Positions 1 to 8,730 of a stretch of 28,373 bases of DNA are shown here, piece by piece. The notes beneath the pieces were generated by a model, which did no database searches, was not told where the DNA came from, and saw only the letters and a list, made by a program, of their open reading frames with translations. The first letter of the stretch is position 1. Each line of letters begins with the position of its first letter. A program made the position numbers and the translations under genes. Source of the DNA: DASYSA01 sp036003885 (lineage in GTDB: Bacteria > Acidobacteriota > Blastocatellia > UBA7656); contig DASYSA010000494.1 in assembly GCA_036003885.1 (NCBI GenBank), positions 1 through 28,373 of the forward strand. Reading direction: 5' to 3'.

Positions 1-891
1 TGGGCAAACGCTAACCGGCGTAGCTGGAAAGGCGACGAAGGGCGCCTCAAATCAATAGAGCGTTTCTTTGGAGCGAAACGGCTGAGTGAAATCAGCCCAT
101 TCCTGATCGAACGTTTTAAGGTTGAGCGCCGTAACACGAAAATCGAGCGTCCTGGCTCGAAGTCGCCAGCGAAGCCCCGGTCAGTCGCTTCGGTCAACCG
201 CGAACTGTCTCTACTCTCCAGAATCTTCAGCATTGCGGTAACGAACAAGGAAGCTCTGACGAATCCTTGTCGCGACGTGAAGCACATACCGGGAGAGCAA
301 CCAAGGACGCGCTACCTCTTACCGGAAGAGGAGCAGAGACTAATGAATATTCTTGCTCGCAAACCGGCGTATCTGAGCCGCGTCGTGACTCTTGCTCTGA
401 ACACGGGAATGCGCCGAGGTGAGTTGCTCAGGTTGAAGTGGGATCAGATAGATTTCTTCCGTGATGAAATCAAAGTCACTCACACGAAAAACGGCAAGGA
501 CCACGTAGTGCCGATGAACACGACGATAAGGGCGATGCTTTGGGCTATGAAGGAAGAAGAAGGCGCGGCGAGCGCGTTTGTGTTCCGAAGTCCGAGGTCG
601 CGCCCGCATCTCAAGGACATTAAGAAGGGATTCAACGCGGCTCTGAAGAAAGCTGGAATCGAAGATTTCCACTTCCACGACCTACGCCATACCTTCGGGA
701 CCATGGCGGCAGACGCAGGTGTGGAGATTACATCGATTGCCGAGGTAATGGGCCACGCGGACATCCACACAACAAGGAGGTATTCTCACGCAACCGACCA
801 GGGACGACGCCGGGCGGTCGAAGCAATCGAACGCCATTTCAACAGTCCGGTCACAAATCGGACACAAAGGGCTGTTGGCGACGGTGCCTGA
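1..891 (+). CDS. Tyrosine recombinase/phage-type integrase, 5' end outside window
   Basis: Site-specific recombinase that would integrate and excise a mobile element. The frame is open from base 1, so the internal ATG at 277 is not the start; about 296 residues are visible. The first ~90 residues look like the SAM-like N-terminal core-binding domain (motif KSIERFFGAKRLSEI). The rest is the catalytic domain. Its active-site residues are all visible: Arg in GMRRGELL (codon 412), His and Arg in HDLRHTFGT (codons 676 and 685), His in GHADIHTT (codon 754) and the nucleophile Tyr in TTRRYSHAT (codon 781). The gene stops 22 bases from the 3' end of a tRNA-Thr on the other strand, the usual place for an integrase next to its attachment site. 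The recombinase therefore looks intact and probably belongs to an element extending left of the window. The N terminus cannot be defined here. Confidence 0.93.
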   Translation, partial: WANANRRSWKGDEGRLKSIERFFGAKRLSEISPFLIERFKVERRNTKIERPGSKSPAKPRSVASVNRELSLLSRIFSIAVTNKEALTNPCRDVKHIPGEQPRTRYLLPEEEQRLMNILARKPAYLSRVVTLALNTGMRRGELLRLKWDQIDFFRDEIKVTHTKNGKDHVVPMNTTIRAMLWAMKEEEGAASAFVFRSPRSRPHLKDIKKGFNAALKKAGIEDFHFHDLRHTFGTMAADAGVEITSIAEVMGHADIHTTRRYSHATDQGRRRAVEAIERHFNSPVTNRTQRAVGDGA

Positions 892-913
892 AACCTGTAA
901 AGTGTTGATTATA

Positions 914-989
914 TGGAGCCAGCGAAGGGACTCGAACCCTTGACCTCCGGTTTACGAAACCGATGCTCTACCAACTGAGCTACGCTGGC
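914..989 (-). tRNA. tRNA-Thr (anticodon CGT)
   Basis: Read on the minus strand, the sequence folds into a normal cloverleaf. The acceptor arm GCCAGCG (989-983) pairs with CGCTGGC (924-918). The D arm has GCTC/GAGC. The anticodon stem TCGGT/ACCGG encloses the loop TTCGTAA, giving anticodon CGT, which reads ACG (threonine). The T arm AAGGG/CCCTT encloses the loop TTCGAGT. The discriminator base is T (917) and the CCA tail is encoded (916-914). The integrase gene ends just beyond the tRNA 3' end, so this tRNA is the probable integration target. Confidence 0.96.
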
Positions 990-1010
990 CTAATCCTGGA
1001 CCGGACGTTC

Positions 1011-1040
1011 AAAATAGCCGAGGCCTCTTCTGCCTGTCAA
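1011..1040 (-). promoter_or_regulatory. Probable sigma70-type promoter for tRNA-Thr
   Basis: On the minus strand a perfect -35 box TTGACA (1040-1035) is followed by an 18-base spacer and TATTTT (1016-1011) as the -10 box. A 17-base spacer would give CTATTT instead. The predicted start of transcription, about 1003, lies about 14 bases before the tRNA 5' end at 989. Confidence 0.6.
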
Positions 1041-1673
1041 GCGTCGGTACCATGCCGTCACCCCTCTTCCCGCGCGCCACTTCTTCTCCAAGCACCCTAA
1101 GAACCCACCACCTCGTTGCTGCCCCTACCGCGTTCAGGCATTCGATCATTGTTGCCGCAGCCGTTGCCTCAGCGAGGGACGACGAGCCGCGGTAGAGCAG
1201 ACACAGGGCCACCACTAAGACCCTCGTTGATCACACACAACAACAGAAGCCCGGTAAGGAGCAACGATCTACCCCGTTTCACCCCCCGGCAAGATTCATA
1301 TGTCTTGACGCTGCCGAGGGCCTAAACCATAATTGGTTCGCGCAATCCCAGCCGGTGCGCAGTTTTGTCAGTGTCCTGGTTGTTGACCTTCCAGCAGCAA
1401 AGCGTAATCCCCAACCCCTCGTTGGTTGCACTGGGTCGTTGAGGATCGGAACAGTTCTTTCTCTTGGACTGTACCAGCAGCCGGTTGACCACACGATCCA
1501 CAGATTGCTAAGAACTGATCTCGCGCGGGAGGCCTTTTCATTCTGTCGGTAAGCCTCTCGCACATTCATTAATGCTTTGCCGAAGGGTCTACTGTCGAGG
1601 GCCCGAGCCATTGAAGAGGAGGCGGCCAGATCGAGGCCCGAGCCGCACTACGCGGCGGGCGGTCGTGCAGTCC
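1041..1673. other. Long gap without a recognised gene
   Basis: About 630 bases lie between the tRNA promoter and the chosen start of the histidine kinase. Short open frames occur on both strands, but none has a convincing ribosome binding site, domain or codon pattern. The upstream extension of the kinase frame (1572-1673) encodes an Arg- and Pro-rich stretch that looks untranslated. I see no clear repeat or RNA gene. The kinase promoter should be here but no box is strong enough to call. Confidence 0.5.
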
Positions 1674-3602
1674 ATGTCGGTATCGAGGCTATTCCTTCTT
1701 CTCCTAGCTGTTACCTTCTTTCTGGTCGTCGTCTTCGCGATCGGGATCACCTACCAGTTTGCAAAGTTCCCAGCCGAGGGAGCACGGCTGACACAGAACC
1801 TTACCGACACCTCGAAGTTGAACCAGGATTTGCGCAGCGCCCTGGACGAGCAAGTCAATCTCCTGCGCCGGCAGTTTGATCACCTTGATCCTGAATTCCA
1901 GGACGCCTTCGGCGATCTCAACTATAAGCTCGGTGAAAAGCAGATCAAGTACCTGAAGCTGGACATCGGACAACAGGAGCGGCTCACTGTCGAAAAGATA
2001 AAATCCCTCCAGGCGGAGTTGGCAGTTCAAGCTACGCAAGTATTCGAATGGTTGCGCAACAAGGACCGCGCGCAGGCAACGTTCCGCTTCGGTAGTGTAC
2101 AGCAGCTTGAGAAGGATATAGACGAGAGGTTCAACGAGCTGAATGAATTGCAGACCAACAAACTGGTGGCGGTGCAGACCCAGTTGAACAATTCAGTTTC
2201 GGCTGCTTACGCGGCCATTGGGGGTCTTGCCGGCGCGCTCGTCCTGACTCTGATCACCTTCACTGTTCTCCTGCGCAGGAGAGTTCTGCATCCGCTGCAC
2301 TCGATTCTTGAAGCCACGAATCAGGTGCGGCAGGGAAACTTCGAGGCGCGAGCGTCCTCGGCGCGCCCGGACGAGATCGGACAGTTAGCGCACGGCTTCA
2401 ATTTCATGGCTGAATCGCTGGCTGAGAGCTACCGTAGCCTGGAGCTGAAGGTCGACGCGCGAACGCGAGAACTTCAAACCTTGCAACTCCAGCTCGTTCA
2501 GGCCGCGAAGATGTCGGCAGTCGGACAGTTGGTCAGCGGTGTGGCGCACGAATTGAACAATCCTCTCGCGGTGATCATGGGCTATACCGAGCTCGCGAAG
2601 ATGCGCCTCAGCGCCACGAACGGAGACCCCAAACAGATAAAGATGATGGAGGACCTGCACTTTCAGGCCGATCGCTGCCGTAAGATCGTAGCCAACCTCC
2701 TCCAGTTCGCGCGGCAGGTCAAGCCCCGTCTCGAGGTGATTCGCATCAACGATGTCGTCGAACAGGTACTTCAACTGCGAGAGTACGAGTTCAGCACCAG
2801 GAACATAAAGATGGTTCGAGAGTACGATCCTGGGAATGCGTATCTTTGTGCGGATATGAATAAGATTCAGCAAGTAGTTCTCAACCTGCTCAACAACTCC
2901 TACGACGCAATTCAGGAGGCCAACACCGCCGGCTGTATCTGCGTGCGGACCACTTCGCAGAATGGAGTTGTGACGCTCGAGTTCAGTGATAACGGCGCGG
3001 GAATACGAGAGCCCGAACGGGTCTTCGACCCCTTCTACACAACAAAGGAGGTGGGACGGGGCACAGGGTTGGGGCTGAGCGTGTGCTACGGCATTATCGA
3101 GGAACATCACGGCGAGATTCGCGCGGAGAACCTGGAGCGAGGAGCTCGGTTCGTCATCACGCTGCCCGTGAGCGACTTGAAGGCCGTGGTCCAGACACAG
3201 GAAGCGCCCCCCGAGCAGTTTCGATTCGGCCGCGAGTACGCCGCACTGGTCGTCGATGACGAAGAGCCGTTCGTGCGACTGCAAAGCGTCTATCTTGGGT
3301 CCATGGGCATCAAGGCCACCGGCGCGCGGTCCGGAGAGGAAGCGGTGCGCCGCATTGAGGACGGCTCTTTCGACATCGTCATCGCGGACGTGCGAATGCC
3401 GGGCCTGCTGGACGGAATTCAGCTCTACTACTGGTGCCGAGAGCACAAACCCGAACTCTCAGAGCGCTTCCTGTTCGTCTCGGGAGATCTGATAGCTCTA
3501 ACCACTGGCAAACTATTCTCTGAGACCTCGATTCCTCGCATTCAGAAGCCCTTCAAGTTCGAAGAGTACGCACGCGCGATCCGCAACGTGCTGGAAAGCT
3601 GA
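1674..3602 (+). CDS. Hybrid sensor histidine kinase with C-terminal receiver domain
   Basis: Membrane-bound two-component sensor, 642 residues from the ATG at 1674. The frame is open back to 1572, but the earlier part is Arg/Pro-rich, while this ATG opens directly onto a membrane segment (residues 3-27). No good ribosome site is seen, so the start is uncertain. A periplasmic coiled-coil-like region (28-178) and a second membrane segment (about 180-202) follow. A HAMP linker (205-255) leads to a HisKA domain with phospho-acceptor His292 in GVAHELNNPL. The ATPase domain has N-box NNSYDAI (407), DNGAGI and GTGLGLS. A receiver domain (about 520-640) has Asp528/Asp529 (VVDDEE), phospho-acceptor Asp572 (VIADVRMPG) and Lys625 (QKPF). 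A binding-protein gene follows after 12 bases, suggesting ligand input through that protein. No separate DNA-binding regulator is nearby. Confidence 0.92.
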   Translation: MSVSRLFLLLLAVTFFLVVVFAIGITYQFAKFPAEGARLTQNLTDTSKLNQDLRSALDEQVNLLRRQFDHLDPEFQDAFGDLNYKLGEKQIKYLKLDIGQQERLTVEKIKSLQAELAVQATQVFEWLRNKDRAQATFRFGSVQQLEKDIDERFNELNELQTNKLVAVQTQLNNSVSAAYAAIGGLAGALVLTLITFTVLLRRRVLHPLHSILEATNQVRQGNFEARASSARPDEIGQLAHGFNFMAESLAESYRSLELKVDARTRELQTLQLQLVQAAKMSAVGQLVSGVAHELNNPLAVIMGYTELAKMRLSATNGDPKQIKMMEDLHFQADRCRKIVANLLQFARQVKPRLEVIRINDVVEQVLQLREYEFSTRNIKMVREYDPGNAYLCADMNKIQQVVLNLLNNSYDAIQEANTAGCICVRTTSQNGVVTLEFSDNGAGIREPERVFDPFYTTKEVGRGTGLGLSVCYGIIEEHHGEIRAENLERGARFVITLPVSDLKAVVQTQEAPPEQFRFGREYAALVVDDEEPFVRLQSVYLGSMGIKATGARSGEEAVRRIEDGSFDIVIADVRMPGLLDGIQLYYWCREHKPELSERFLFVSGDLIALTTGKLFSETSIPRIQKPFKFEEYARAIRNVLES

Positions 3603-3614
3603 GGTCCGTCCACT

Positions 3615-4748
3615 ATGAGAGGCAGTCTGATCTGGGTAGTGTTTCTGATACTGCTTCCGCTGTCCTGCTCGACGCGCCCCCGGCGCGTCGTGATAGGGAT
3701 CGCACTTTCCTCGGCGAATCATCCGGCGGTCGAGCTTGCCGCAAGGGAGATCAATGCCGGCGGCGGAATCGACGGAGTTCCGATCGAGCTGATGGGACTC
3801 GAGTGGAAGATCGGAAACGTGTACAACGCAAATGAGATCCTGGATTGGGCGAACAAGTTCGCCGACACAGGAGACCTGGTCGCGGTGGTGGGTCACAGCG
3901 ACAGCTCCTCAACGCTGTCGGCTGCAGCGCTCTACAATCAAAAGGGGGTCCCTCAGATTGTCACCATAGCTACCAACCCCGGCATCACTAACATCGGAAA
4001 TTGGACATACAGGCTCTGCATCTCGGACGCGGCGCAGGGGCCTTTGCTCGCCGAGTACTCGGTTGGCGACTGGGCGAAGAGACGCATCGCGGTTCTGTAC
4101 GTTAACGACGCCTATGGCAGAGGCCTGGCCGAGTTGTTTGAATCGCGGGTCCGCGAAATGGGCGGGGAGATCGTCGCCAGCATAATGCATCGTAATGTTC
4201 TGGCAGATGATGACGAGAAGATGATTCGGTCGTCTCTGAGGGGTCTGGAGGGAAAAGCCCGACCTGACCTCTTTGTCCTCTTTCAGCGAGTAGACGCCGC
4301 GTTGTGGACCATTCGCGCCATTCGCGAAGCGGGCTTCAACGCGGGAATTCTGGGAGGCGATAGCATTTCGCCGCTGAGTGTGCTCCAGCGCGACCCTAAG
4401 CTGCAGGAAGGTATGAGGATCTCGCAGTTCTTCATGCCTGACCGAGATAACGAGCGCGTGAAGAGCTTTCTGCTGGATTTTCGCGAGGCTGCCGGAACTG
4501 ATCCTGACTATGGAAACGCCTTTGCTTACGACGCGATTTACCTGCTCCGCGAAGCCATACTGCGGGGGGGTTTCAGCCGGAATGGAGTCAAGTCATATTT
4601 GGACCGCTTGATACGAGAGCAGACCCCGGTGCAAGGCATGGGCGGGGTTTACACGTTGGGATCCGATCACGACGCCAGGCGATCACTCCATATCGTTGAG
4701 GCCCACAATGGGAGCCAGGTATTGCTCAAGACTCTGTCCGTCGAGTAA
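3615..4748 (+). CDS. Periplasmic binding protein, type I (Peripla_BP_6, branched-chain amino acid/amide type), probable lipoprotein
   Basis: Extracytoplasmic ligand-binding protein of 377 residues. The N terminus is a short signal peptide ending LLPLSC (Cys18); this resembles a lipobox but has Pro at -3, so lipidation is probable rather than certain. The mature part matches the LivJ/Peripla_BP_6 fold: VVIGIALSS, the helix AVELAAREINAGGGIDGVPI, VAVVGHSDSSSTLSAAALYN in the ligand site, IAVLYVNDAYGRGLAELFE and YGNAFAYDAIYLLREAI. The gene starts 12 bases after the kinase stop, with GAGG overlapping the kinase end. No ABC permease or ATPase gene is present, so a role as sensory partner of the kinase is more likely than transport. 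The ligand cannot be read from the sequence. Confidence 0.85.
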   Translation: MRGSLIWVVFLILLPLSCSTRPRRVVIGIALSSANHPAVELAAREINAGGGIDGVPIELMGLEWKIGNVYNANEILDWANKFADTGDLVAVVGHSDSSSTLSAAALYNQKGVPQIVTIATNPGITNIGNWTYRLCISDAAQGPLLAEYSVGDWAKRRIAVLYVNDAYGRGLAELFESRVREMGGEIVASIMHRNVLADDDEKMIRSSLRGLEGKARPDLFVLFQRVDAALWTIRAIREAGFNAGILGGDSISPLSVLQRDPKLQEGMRISQFFMPDRDNERVKSFLLDFREAAGTDPDYGNAFAYDAIYLLREAILRGGFSRNGVKSYLDRLIREQTPVQGMGGVYTLGSDHDARRSLHIVEAHNGSQVLLKTLSVE

Positions 4749-4791
4749 GAATCCTATCTGGAAACGAAACGCACGATCCGTCCAGGAAGAC

Positions 4792-6744
4792 CTACATCGA
4801 ATAGGTACTGGCGAGCTCGTCGAAGACGCCTTCGTGCTGGTCACCGAATAAGTCACTGATGAGGCATTGAGATGTGCTGCGGACCAACTCCAGAGCGTCA
4901 TCGGGGTCAACAGGCCTGGAGAACAGGTAGCCCTGCGCGCTGTCGCATTTCAGTTCACGAAGGTGTTGAAGCTGGTCCTTTGTCTCGACTCCCTCTGCAA
5001 CCACGCCCTTCCCCAGCGTATGGGCCAGCATCACGATCGTACGCACGATCTCTTTATTATCGTTGTTCTCGCCGATGCGGCTGACGAACGAGCGATCTAT
5101 TTTGAGGGTGTCGATCGGCAACCTGTGCAGGTAGCTCAAAGACGAATAGCCGGTGCCGAAGTCGTCTATGCTCAGTTCGACTCCGAGAGATCGCAGCCTT
5201 TCCAGCATTCCGGCGGTGGCTTCGACGTTCTCCATGACTACGCTCTCGGTGATTTCCAGCTTCAGCGCGCGTGGATCGAGGCCGGTCAATTGCAACGTCT
5301 GGATGATCTGGTCGGTCAGTCCCGGGTGGGCGAACTGCTTGCCGGACAGGTTGACGCTGATAAAGAGCGGCGCCGCAGAGGATAACTGCGACTGCCAGCG
5401 CCTCATTTGGCTGCACGCCTCCCGCAGTACCCACTGGCCGATCGGAATGATGAGGCCGGTCTCTTCGGCGACTGAGATGAAGTCTATCGGAGGGACAACC
5501 CCATGCTGAGGATGTCGCCAGCGTATCAGAGCCTCGAAGCCGCTCAGCGTGCCGGTTGTCAGGGATACGATCGGTTGGTATTGCAGGAAGAACTCCTGGC
5601 GGTCTATCGCCCGGCGGAGATCGGTCTCCAGTCGAAGGGCGTGCAGGGCGCGCGCGTGCATCCCCGCGTTGAAAATAACGTGTTGCGCCTTGCCCAGCGC
5701 CTTCGCCTGGTACATCGCCGTGTCCGCATCACGCAACAGATCTTCCGGACTGTCGTAACCGGAGTCGGAAAGGGCGATGCCAATGCTTCCCGTCGTGAAT
5801 GTTTCGTAGCCGCTGAGATTGAAGGCGCGGGACACCTGCTTCTGGATGCGCTCGGCAACCACGATCGCGTCGCCGGCGTCCTTTAGGTCGCTGAGCAGGA
5901 TTGTGAACTCGTCTCCGCCGAGGCGCGCGACGATGTCATCGGGACGCAAACACGCTTGCAACCTTCGGGCGATGGCGATCAACAACTGGTCTCCGCACAT
6001 ATGGCCGATGCTGTCGTTGATTACTTTGAACCGGTCCAGATCGAGGAAAAGCACGGCAAACATGCGATCGCCGTGTCGCTTGGTGCGATTGAGGGCGACC
6101 TGCAGTTGTTCGATAAACCAGGCGCGGTTTGGCAGGCCGGTCAAAGCGTCGTGAAAGGCGTCGTGGAGAAGTTGCTCCTCGGCGCGCTTACGGTCGGTTA
6201 TGTTGTGAATCTGGAAGATCAGGTTGGGCGCACTGCCGCGCGAATCTGGAAGCAGCGAGATGTTGACCAACGCCCAGATCTCGCCGCCCTCTTTATCTAT
6301 ATAGCGCTTCTCAATCTGATGAGTCGGAGTTTTTCCTTCCATCACGTCGCTGACCTGATGCAGGAAACGGTCAAGGTCATCCGGGTGGGTGATCACCGGA
6401 AACTTCATCCCCAGCAGTTCCTGCTCTGAGTAACCAACGATCTCACAGAACGAACGATTAACCTGAAGCCAGCACCCGTTCGGGGCAACAAGGGCCATGC
6501 CAGTGGGCGCGTTTTCGAAGGCGCTTCGAAAGCGTTTTTCACTGTACTGCAGTTCGGCAAGGTGCAGCTCAGCCTGTTCGTCCTGCACAACCGAAGCTCT
6601 GACGTTATTGAGGTAAGTCGAATAGGTGAAATAGACGACTGCGATGATGGGCATGATCGCCAGAAATGTGTAAGGACCAGTCAGAAGGCTGAGCTTGGCA
6701 AGCACTCCGGCCGCGAGCGCCGCCGAGAAGTAGCTGACCGCCAT
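4792..6744 (-). CDS. PAS-GGDEF-EAL c-di-GMP enzyme, C-terminal portion of a frameshifted gene
   Basis: Makes and/or degrades cyclic di-GMP. This frame gives 650 residues: the last membrane segments of the N-terminal domain (1-45), a PAS domain (about 67-190), GGDEF (200-360) and EAL (375-625). The cyclase signature RLGGDEF is intact and an inhibitory I-site RPDD lies five residues before it. EAL catalytic motifs are intact: EALIRW, ITESVVMEN, DDFGTGYSSL and VVAEGVET. Both activities are therefore possible. The apparent start at 6744 lies inside the membrane domain. The N-terminal half is in the next frame (6605-7291), and dropping one A from 6753-6755 joins the two into one protein of about 832 residues. 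The gene converges with the binding-protein gene. Independent translation of this part from 6744 is possible but lacks a good ribosome site. Confidence 0.88.
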   Translation of the reverse strand: MAVSYFSAALAAGVLAKLSLLTGPYTFLAIMPIIAVVYFTYSTYLNNVRASVVQDEQAELHLAELQYSEKRFRSAFENAPTGMALVAPNGCWLQVNRSFCEIVGYSEQELLGMKFPVITHPDDLDRFLHQVSDVMEGKTPTHQIEKRYIDKEGGEIWALVNISLLPDSRGSAPNLIFQIHNITDRKRAEEQLLHDAFHDALTGLPNRAWFIEQLQVALNRTKRHGDRMFAVLFLDLDRFKVINDSIGHMCGDQLLIAIARRLQACLRPDDIVARLGGDEFTILLSDLKDAGDAIVVAERIQKQVSRAFNLSGYETFTTGSIGIALSDSGYDSPEDLLRDADTAMYQAKALGKAQHVIFNAGMHARALHALRLETDLRRAIDRQEFFLQYQPIVSLTTGTLSGFEALIRWRHPQHGVVPPIDFISVAEETGLIIPIGQWVLREACSQMRRWQSQLSSAAPLFISVNLSGKQFAHPGLTDQIIQTLQLTGLDPRALKLEITESVVMENVEATAGMLERLRSLGVELSIDDFGTGYSSLSYLHRLPIDTLKIDRSFVSRIGENNDNKEIVRTIVMLAHTLGKGVVAEGVETKDQLQHLRELKCDSAQGYLFSRPVDPDDALELVRSTSQCLISDLFGDQHEGVFDELASTYSM

Positions 6745-7291
6745 CCAGAGATAAATACTTCTTCCACGTAGCCCAAATGGGCTGATCGGCCCTCAACGCT
6801 CCCGCTATGGCCACGATGCCGGAATTGATCGTGTACTGTATCAGCCCCATCACACACGACGCTATGATCAGCTCCGAAAAACTTCTCCCGTGCGGCAGAG
6901 CGGTGATGGAGCCGAAGCACATTTGCACGAACACGACTGTCGCAAATGTAGAACAGGCCATAGCAGCCGAGTTAAAGGCAATGGTGAGAGGCTTGCGTGA
7001 GATGCGCAGCGACGACACCAGGGCTTCGGCCACTGCTACCAGGACGGCGGCCTCGCCGCCAAACAACAGCATGGTCAGAAAGACGAAGGTGTCGGATATC
7101 GAGACATTCGACTTGAAGCTTGGAATCTTGATGTTGACCTGGGAGCCTACCTCGATCGTTATTAGCGCCAACAGGGCAAAGGGGAGGCCGAGCTCCATCA
7201 CCGGCAGTCGGTAGAATGAAAAAAGGCATACCGCGAACCCGATTGCGACCACCACCCACATATTCAGTTTGGCCCACCGTGGTTTGATCAT
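6605..7291 (-). pseudogene. N-terminal membrane domain of the PAS-GGDEF-EAL protein, cut off by a frameshift
   Basis: The first 179 residues are the real N-terminal part, with several hydrophobic segments (VVVAIGFAVCLFSFYRL, LGLPFALLALITIEVG, TFVFLTMLLFGGEAAVLVAVAEAL, FATVVFVQMCFGSI and others), ending at WKKY. After this the frame becomes low-quality sequence up to the stop at 6605. In the next frame, YLWMAVSYFSAALAAGVLAK continues the membrane domain without loss, so one extra base in the AAA of 6753-6755 explains the break. Either the gene is truly broken or the assembly carries an error. The domain probably senses a membrane or extracellular cue; I do not recognise a named family with confidence. 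The start lies 4 bases after the stop of the upstream acetyltransferase gene, so the two are co-transcribed. Confidence 0.8.
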
Positions 7292-7295
7292 AGCT

Positions 7296-8192
7296 TTATA
7301 AGTAGACGGTCTCGTAGCGATCGACCGGTTTGTAGCCGGCTTTCAGATAGAAACGCTGCGCCTCCGGTCGCTCGTCATTTGCCAGCAGGCAGACAGCGCT
7401 AGTCTGTTTCAACAATGTTTCGCTGAGTTGGGAAAGACATCTGAGACCGTAACCCTTCGATCGCTCGGCCTTATCGACCCAGACTCCTTCGAGGTAGCTG
7501 ACCTCGGGCGTCGTGGAGACGACATCAGCTTTGAAGATCAGCGTTTGTCCCTCCGTCCACACCCACGTTCGGCCTCGTTCGATGCGCTTCGCGCACCGCT
7601 CGCGAAAGCCCGCGGGGTCGGTCTCCAGCGGGATGAGGCCCCTCTCCTGGCGGCCCAGTTCGGCGTGCGCGTTCACCACCATATCGAGGTCGCCGAGGTT
7701 GGCCTTTCTGAGGCCCGGAACAGCTTCGCACTGAACGACGGGTCCCCGCAGTTCAAGGAGGATTTCTCGACAGATTAGCCTGGGGGCTTGACCGGCTTTG
7801 GAGTAGTACTGGCAGAACTTGTCGATCTTGTCTCGCTCGGCCAGCGCGATAAAGGCTTCACGGTGAGAGAGGGCGAGCCGCGCGAACACTCCGATAGCGG
7901 CGTCGTCGGTCGTTTCGAACAGGATCGCATGCCCGATGAGCGCGACCCCTTCGAGCTGACCCCTTACGTCGCGGCATCCGTAGAATTTCCCTCGATTCAA
8001 GGGGCTCGTCAGGCCATTGTCGCGGATGAATCCTGCCAGGGCGAATGTGTGCGCCGGCCGGTTGGAGAGATAAGCGAGGACTTCTCGCTCATCGCTCATG
8101 GTTAGCCTGGTTATGGTCATTGCGTGGGAATCGACTGTGCTCAAGTTCGGGTTCCACGCGGCGCTCTTGTTTGTGTCTATTGCAAGGTACAT
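7296..8192 (-). CDS. GNAT family N-acetyltransferase
   Basis: Transfers an acetyl group from acetyl-CoA to an unknown amine substrate. Of 298 residues, the C-terminal half carries the GNAT core: EGVWVDKAERSKGYGLRCL contains the acetyl-CoA pyrophosphate loop R-x-x-G-x-G, and ANDERPEAQRFYLKAGYKPV is the typical final strand and helix. The N-terminal half (TFALAGFIRDNGL, YGCRDVRGQLEGVALIGHAILFET) resembles the extra domain of two-domain GNAT proteins (DUF4081-like), which is a tentative match. The ATG at 8192 is preceded by AGGA at a short spacing and was kept as start; ATG at 8120 is an alternative without a ribosome site. It is the first gene of a minus-strand pair with the c-di-GMP gene. Confidence 0.82.
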   Translation of the reverse strand: MYLAIDTNKSAAWNPNLSTVDSHAMTITRLTMSDEREVLAYLSNRPAHTFALAGFIRDNGLTSPLNRGKFYGCRDVRGQLEGVALIGHAILFETTDDAAIGVFARLALSHREAFIALAERDKIDKFCQYYSKAGQAPRLICREILLELRGPVVQCEAVPGLRKANLGDLDMVVNAHAELGRQERGLIPLETDPAGFRERCAKRIERGRTWVWTEGQTLIFKADVVSTTPEVSYLEGVWVDKAERSKGYGLRCLSQLSETLLKQTSAVCLLANDERPEAQRFYLKAGYKPVDRYETVYL

Positions 8193-8716
8193 AGGTTCCT
8201 AAGCTCGAGGTGTCGAGCCTCCCGAAGTTGCCGAACCTGCAAGTAGCGATACAAGCCGTGTTCTTCCTTTCATCGGATTTACCCCCACGGACTTTCGATA
8301 GCCGCTTTTCGCAGAAAAGCTCGTTTGAGCGTCATTTTCGGACTCAATGTCAATCATTTCTAACATCTATAGTAGAAAGAGGATTCAACTACCGTGCCAG
8401 CGGAGGCTTACCCGCGAACGCGGGTTGACTGAATACTTAAAACGCTGATCGCAGCGCCGAAATTGGGCGAAGAAGCTTAGGAATTGCGAAAAAAGAGAAT
8501 CGCCCGCTCCCTCAATGCTCGCGGAGGTTTGGTCTGAAACTCCACGCTCATGAAGTCTGCGGATGGGGATAAACTCCATGGTAGCCTTAGTTCCTTTCGC
8601 GCCGGCGAGGGTTGAAGGTTTCTCGGAATCACCCGGGCGAAAACGTGACGCGCACCCGCCGTTCACCGCCCCGGTTTCTGTTCGCTAAGCTATCGTGTTA
8701 AATTTCTCTGTCATCC
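8193..8716. other. Divergent intergenic region
   Basis: This stretch of more than 500 bases separates the minus-strand acetyltransferase operon from the plus-strand redox genes, so it should hold promoters in both directions. Two small hairpins are visible: GCTTTT/AAAAGC at 8304-8320, and ACCCGCG-AA-CGCGGGT at 8410-8425. Neither has a T-tract. I see no convincing gene, and no CRP-like or FNR-like palindrome that I would call. Confidence 0.5.
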
Positions 8717-8723
8717 AAAGGTG
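8717..8723 (+). promoter_or_regulatory. Ribosome binding site deciding the start at 8731
   Basis: AAAGGTG lies 7 bases before ATG 8731. This favours that codon over the in-frame TTG at 8725, which would sit only one base after the motif. Confidence 0.6.
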
Positions 8724-8730
8724 ATTGGGT

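Noticed and set aside
1116..1325. Short open frames in the gap after the tRNA
   Set aside because: No ribosome site, no conserved motif and overlapping frames on both strands; compatible with chance.
2385..3446. Open frame of 353 codons on the minus strand
   Set aside because: Lies opposite the histidine kinase, whose catalytic motifs are all in place; the minus-strand product has no recognisable domain.
8410..8425. Small perfect hairpin as a terminator
   Set aside because: Loop of two bases, no T-tract, and not next to a gene end.
8715..8726. CCAAAGGTGATT shared with 22252-22263 as a common regulatory site
   Set aside because: Only 12 bases; part of it is the ribosome binding site here, and at the second place it lies on the opposite side of the pgl start. 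Chance is enough.
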